Shown here piece by piece: positions 17,652 through 18,486 of a DNA stretch of 18,486 nt. The notes under the pieces were generated by a model that was not told the origin of the DNA, searched no databases, and saw only the letters and a program-made list of their open reading frames with translations. The position numbers were made by a program, and so were the translations under genes. The number at the start of each line of letters is the position of its first letter. Within the stretch, counting starts at the first letter, position 1. This stretch comes from Clostridia bacterium. Its GTDB lineage: Bacteria; Bacillota_A; Clostridia; Lachnospirales; Lachnospiraceae. The stretch is taken from assembly GCA_012515365.1 (NCBI GenBank), contig JAAYYM010000777.1, forward strand, positions 1 to 18,486, given 5' to 3'.

Positions 17652-18486
17652 ATGGCGCGAATCAGATCCGTTCATCCTGAGCAATGGGTGGACGACCAGT
17701 TCGTAACCAGTTCCCCACTCGCCCGCCTTGTGGCCATCGGAGTTCGGAACTTCGCCGATGATAATGGGGTGTTTGAGTGGAAGCCGATCAAGCTGAAGAT
17801 GCTCATCCTTCCGGCTGATAACTGCGATATGGTTAATCTGCTCGACGAACTTGTCACCACCCGACAGGTATTCCGCTACACGGTTGATGGAAAAGAATAC
17901 GGTATTATCAGGAATTTCTGTAAATACCAGTCTCCAAAGAAACCAAAGGCTTACCATCCGTTGCCTTCCGTACCGATGGGAGACGGGTTCCCCACCAGTA
18001 CGGAACCAGTTCCGAACCAGTACGGAAAACCGTCGGCAGAGGGAGAAGGAGAAGGAAAAGGAGTATCCCCTATATCCCCTTATGAGGGTGAGCGAGAGGG
18101 GAAATCGAAATACGCATTCGCCCGGAAGATCGTGAAGCTGACGAAGGGTGACCTCGAGGGTTGGAGGACATCCTACCGGAACATTTTGAACCTCGAAGCG
18201 GCGCTGGAAAGCCGAGACGCCTGGCTGTCGGAAAACCCCGGACGTCAGAAAAACTGGTTCGCCTCGACGTCGTCATGGCTGGCGAACAAGGACGCCGAAG
18301 CCGCGGCCAACGCGCCGGCGCCACCGGACCCCGACGCCGAAGCCCGACGCGCCGCCCGTGAAGCCGAGAAGCGCCGGAAAGAGGACGAGGAAATCGCCCG
18401 CGTAACCCGGATGCACGAGGAAATCGAGAAGCGCGAACTCGAACGCGCCATCCGCGAGTGCGGGCAGATACCGACCGAAGACGACG
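17652..18486 (+). CDS. Phage replication initiator-like protein, 3' partial
   Basis: ATG at 17652, one base after the dnaB stop, with GGGGAGGT upstream (17635-17642). The frame stays open to the window end (278 codons so far). The N-terminus MARIRSVHPEQWVDDQFVTSSPLARLVAIGVRNFADDNGVFEWKPIKLKMLILPADN...YTVDGKEYGIIRNFCKYQ follows the winged-HTH pattern of phage replisome organisers ('MARIRTI-x-PEFW-x-DE...SPLARLLFIGLW-x-FADD-x-G...KM-x-I-x-PAD'). A low-complexity linker follows (GEGEGKGV), then a helical domain and a charged Ala/Arg/Glu coil. Iterons inside the gene suggest that the protein binds its own coding sequence as origin, as lambda O does. GC moves from ~38% near 17900 to ~85% near 18330 (hand counts), a sign of mosaic origin. 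Confidence 0.75.
   Translation, partial: MARIRSVHPEQWVDDQFVTSSPLARLVAIGVRNFADDNGVFEWKPIKLKMLILPADNCDMVNLLDELVTTRQVFRYTVDGKEYGIIRNFCKYQSPKKPKAYHPLPSVPMGDGFPTSTEPVPNQYGKPSAEGEGEGKGVSPISPYEGEREGKSKYAFARKIVKLTKGDLEGWRTSYRNILNLEAALESRDAWLSENPGRQKNWFASTSSWLANKDAEAAANAPAPPDPDAEARRAAREAEKRRKEDEEIARVTRMHEEIEKRELERAIRECGQIPTEDD
17695..17716 (+). repeat. Two 11-bp ACCAGT iterons (first block)
   Basis: ACCAGTTCGTA (17695-17705) and ACCAGTTCCCC (17706-17716) are directly adjacent 11-bp units at the start of the initiator-like gene. They share ACCAGTTC and match the middle unit of the second block. Confidence 0.5.
17994..18026 (+). repeat. Three tandem 11-bp iterons, candidate replication origin
   Basis: ACCAGTACGGA (17994-18004), ACCAGTTCCGA (18005-18015), ACCAGTACGGA (18016-18026): tandem units without gaps, one helical turn each, inside the initiator-like gene. 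A sixth ACCAGT lies at 17926-17931. A purine-rich, lower-GC tract (18045-18085, with TATATCCCC) follows, like the AT-rich unwinding part next to lambda-type iterons. Confidence 0.55.

Overview
This is a piece of a tailed-phage genome or prophage from a high-GC host, most likely an alphaproteobacterium. Codons are mostly G/C-ending, and genes are packed with ATGA or TGATG stop/start overlaps. The lysis module ends in a holin of the type carried by alphaproteobacterial gene transfer agents. Host assignment is inference from composition and gene style. No tRNA, CRISPR array, insertion sequence, integrase or capsid/terminase gene is visible.

Layout. (1) Positions 1-3620, + strand: the end of the late operon, with a tail fibre (5' end outside the window), small structural proteins, a tiny HExxH protein and a glycine-rich adhesin-like protein. 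(2) 3694-4917, + strand: lysis cassette of a TM/coiled-coil protein, a T4-type endolysin and a 3-TM holin. (3) 4948-5799, + strand: a lower-GC accessory gene with its own promoter, encoding a degenerate HNH-like domain plus three helix-turn-helix-like repeats. (4) 5796-12875, - strand: a compact early operon of about 18 genes. Read in transcription order it holds an RMF-like protein, a run of micro-genes (three of them single-TM), a coiled-coil protein, a YqaJ exonuclease, a conserved recombination-linked protein, a three-Cys Gp37/Gp68 (DUF5131) protein, a DHH phosphoesterase, small zinc-binding and basic proteins and a 50-aa excisionase-like HTH protein. (5) 12876-13125: the control region, with divergent promoters whose -35/-10 spacers each hold a near-identical 17-bp operator, a third operator between them, and a leader with two mutually exclusive hairpins. 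(6) 13126-18486, + strand: a leaderless Cro-like regulator, a zinc-ribbon protein, a hairpin-rich gap, then RusA, a C5 DNA methyltransferase with a second gene nested in its +1 frame, two small proteins, DnaB helicase and a replication initiator-like gene that runs off the window and carries 11-bp iterons.

How it works together (inference): the Cro-like protein probably binds the operators and balances the leftward recombination/takeover operon against the rightward replication operon. The initiator-like protein and DnaB start replication, probably at the iterons. RusA and YqaJ resolve and process recombination intermediates. The late operon entering from the left builds the tail tip and lyses the cell.

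The most unusual items are the SD-preceded gene nested in the methyltransferase, a two-promoter switch with no repressor gene between the promoters and a leaderless regulator, in-phase iterons inside the initiator-like gene, and the relay of overlapping membrane micro-genes.
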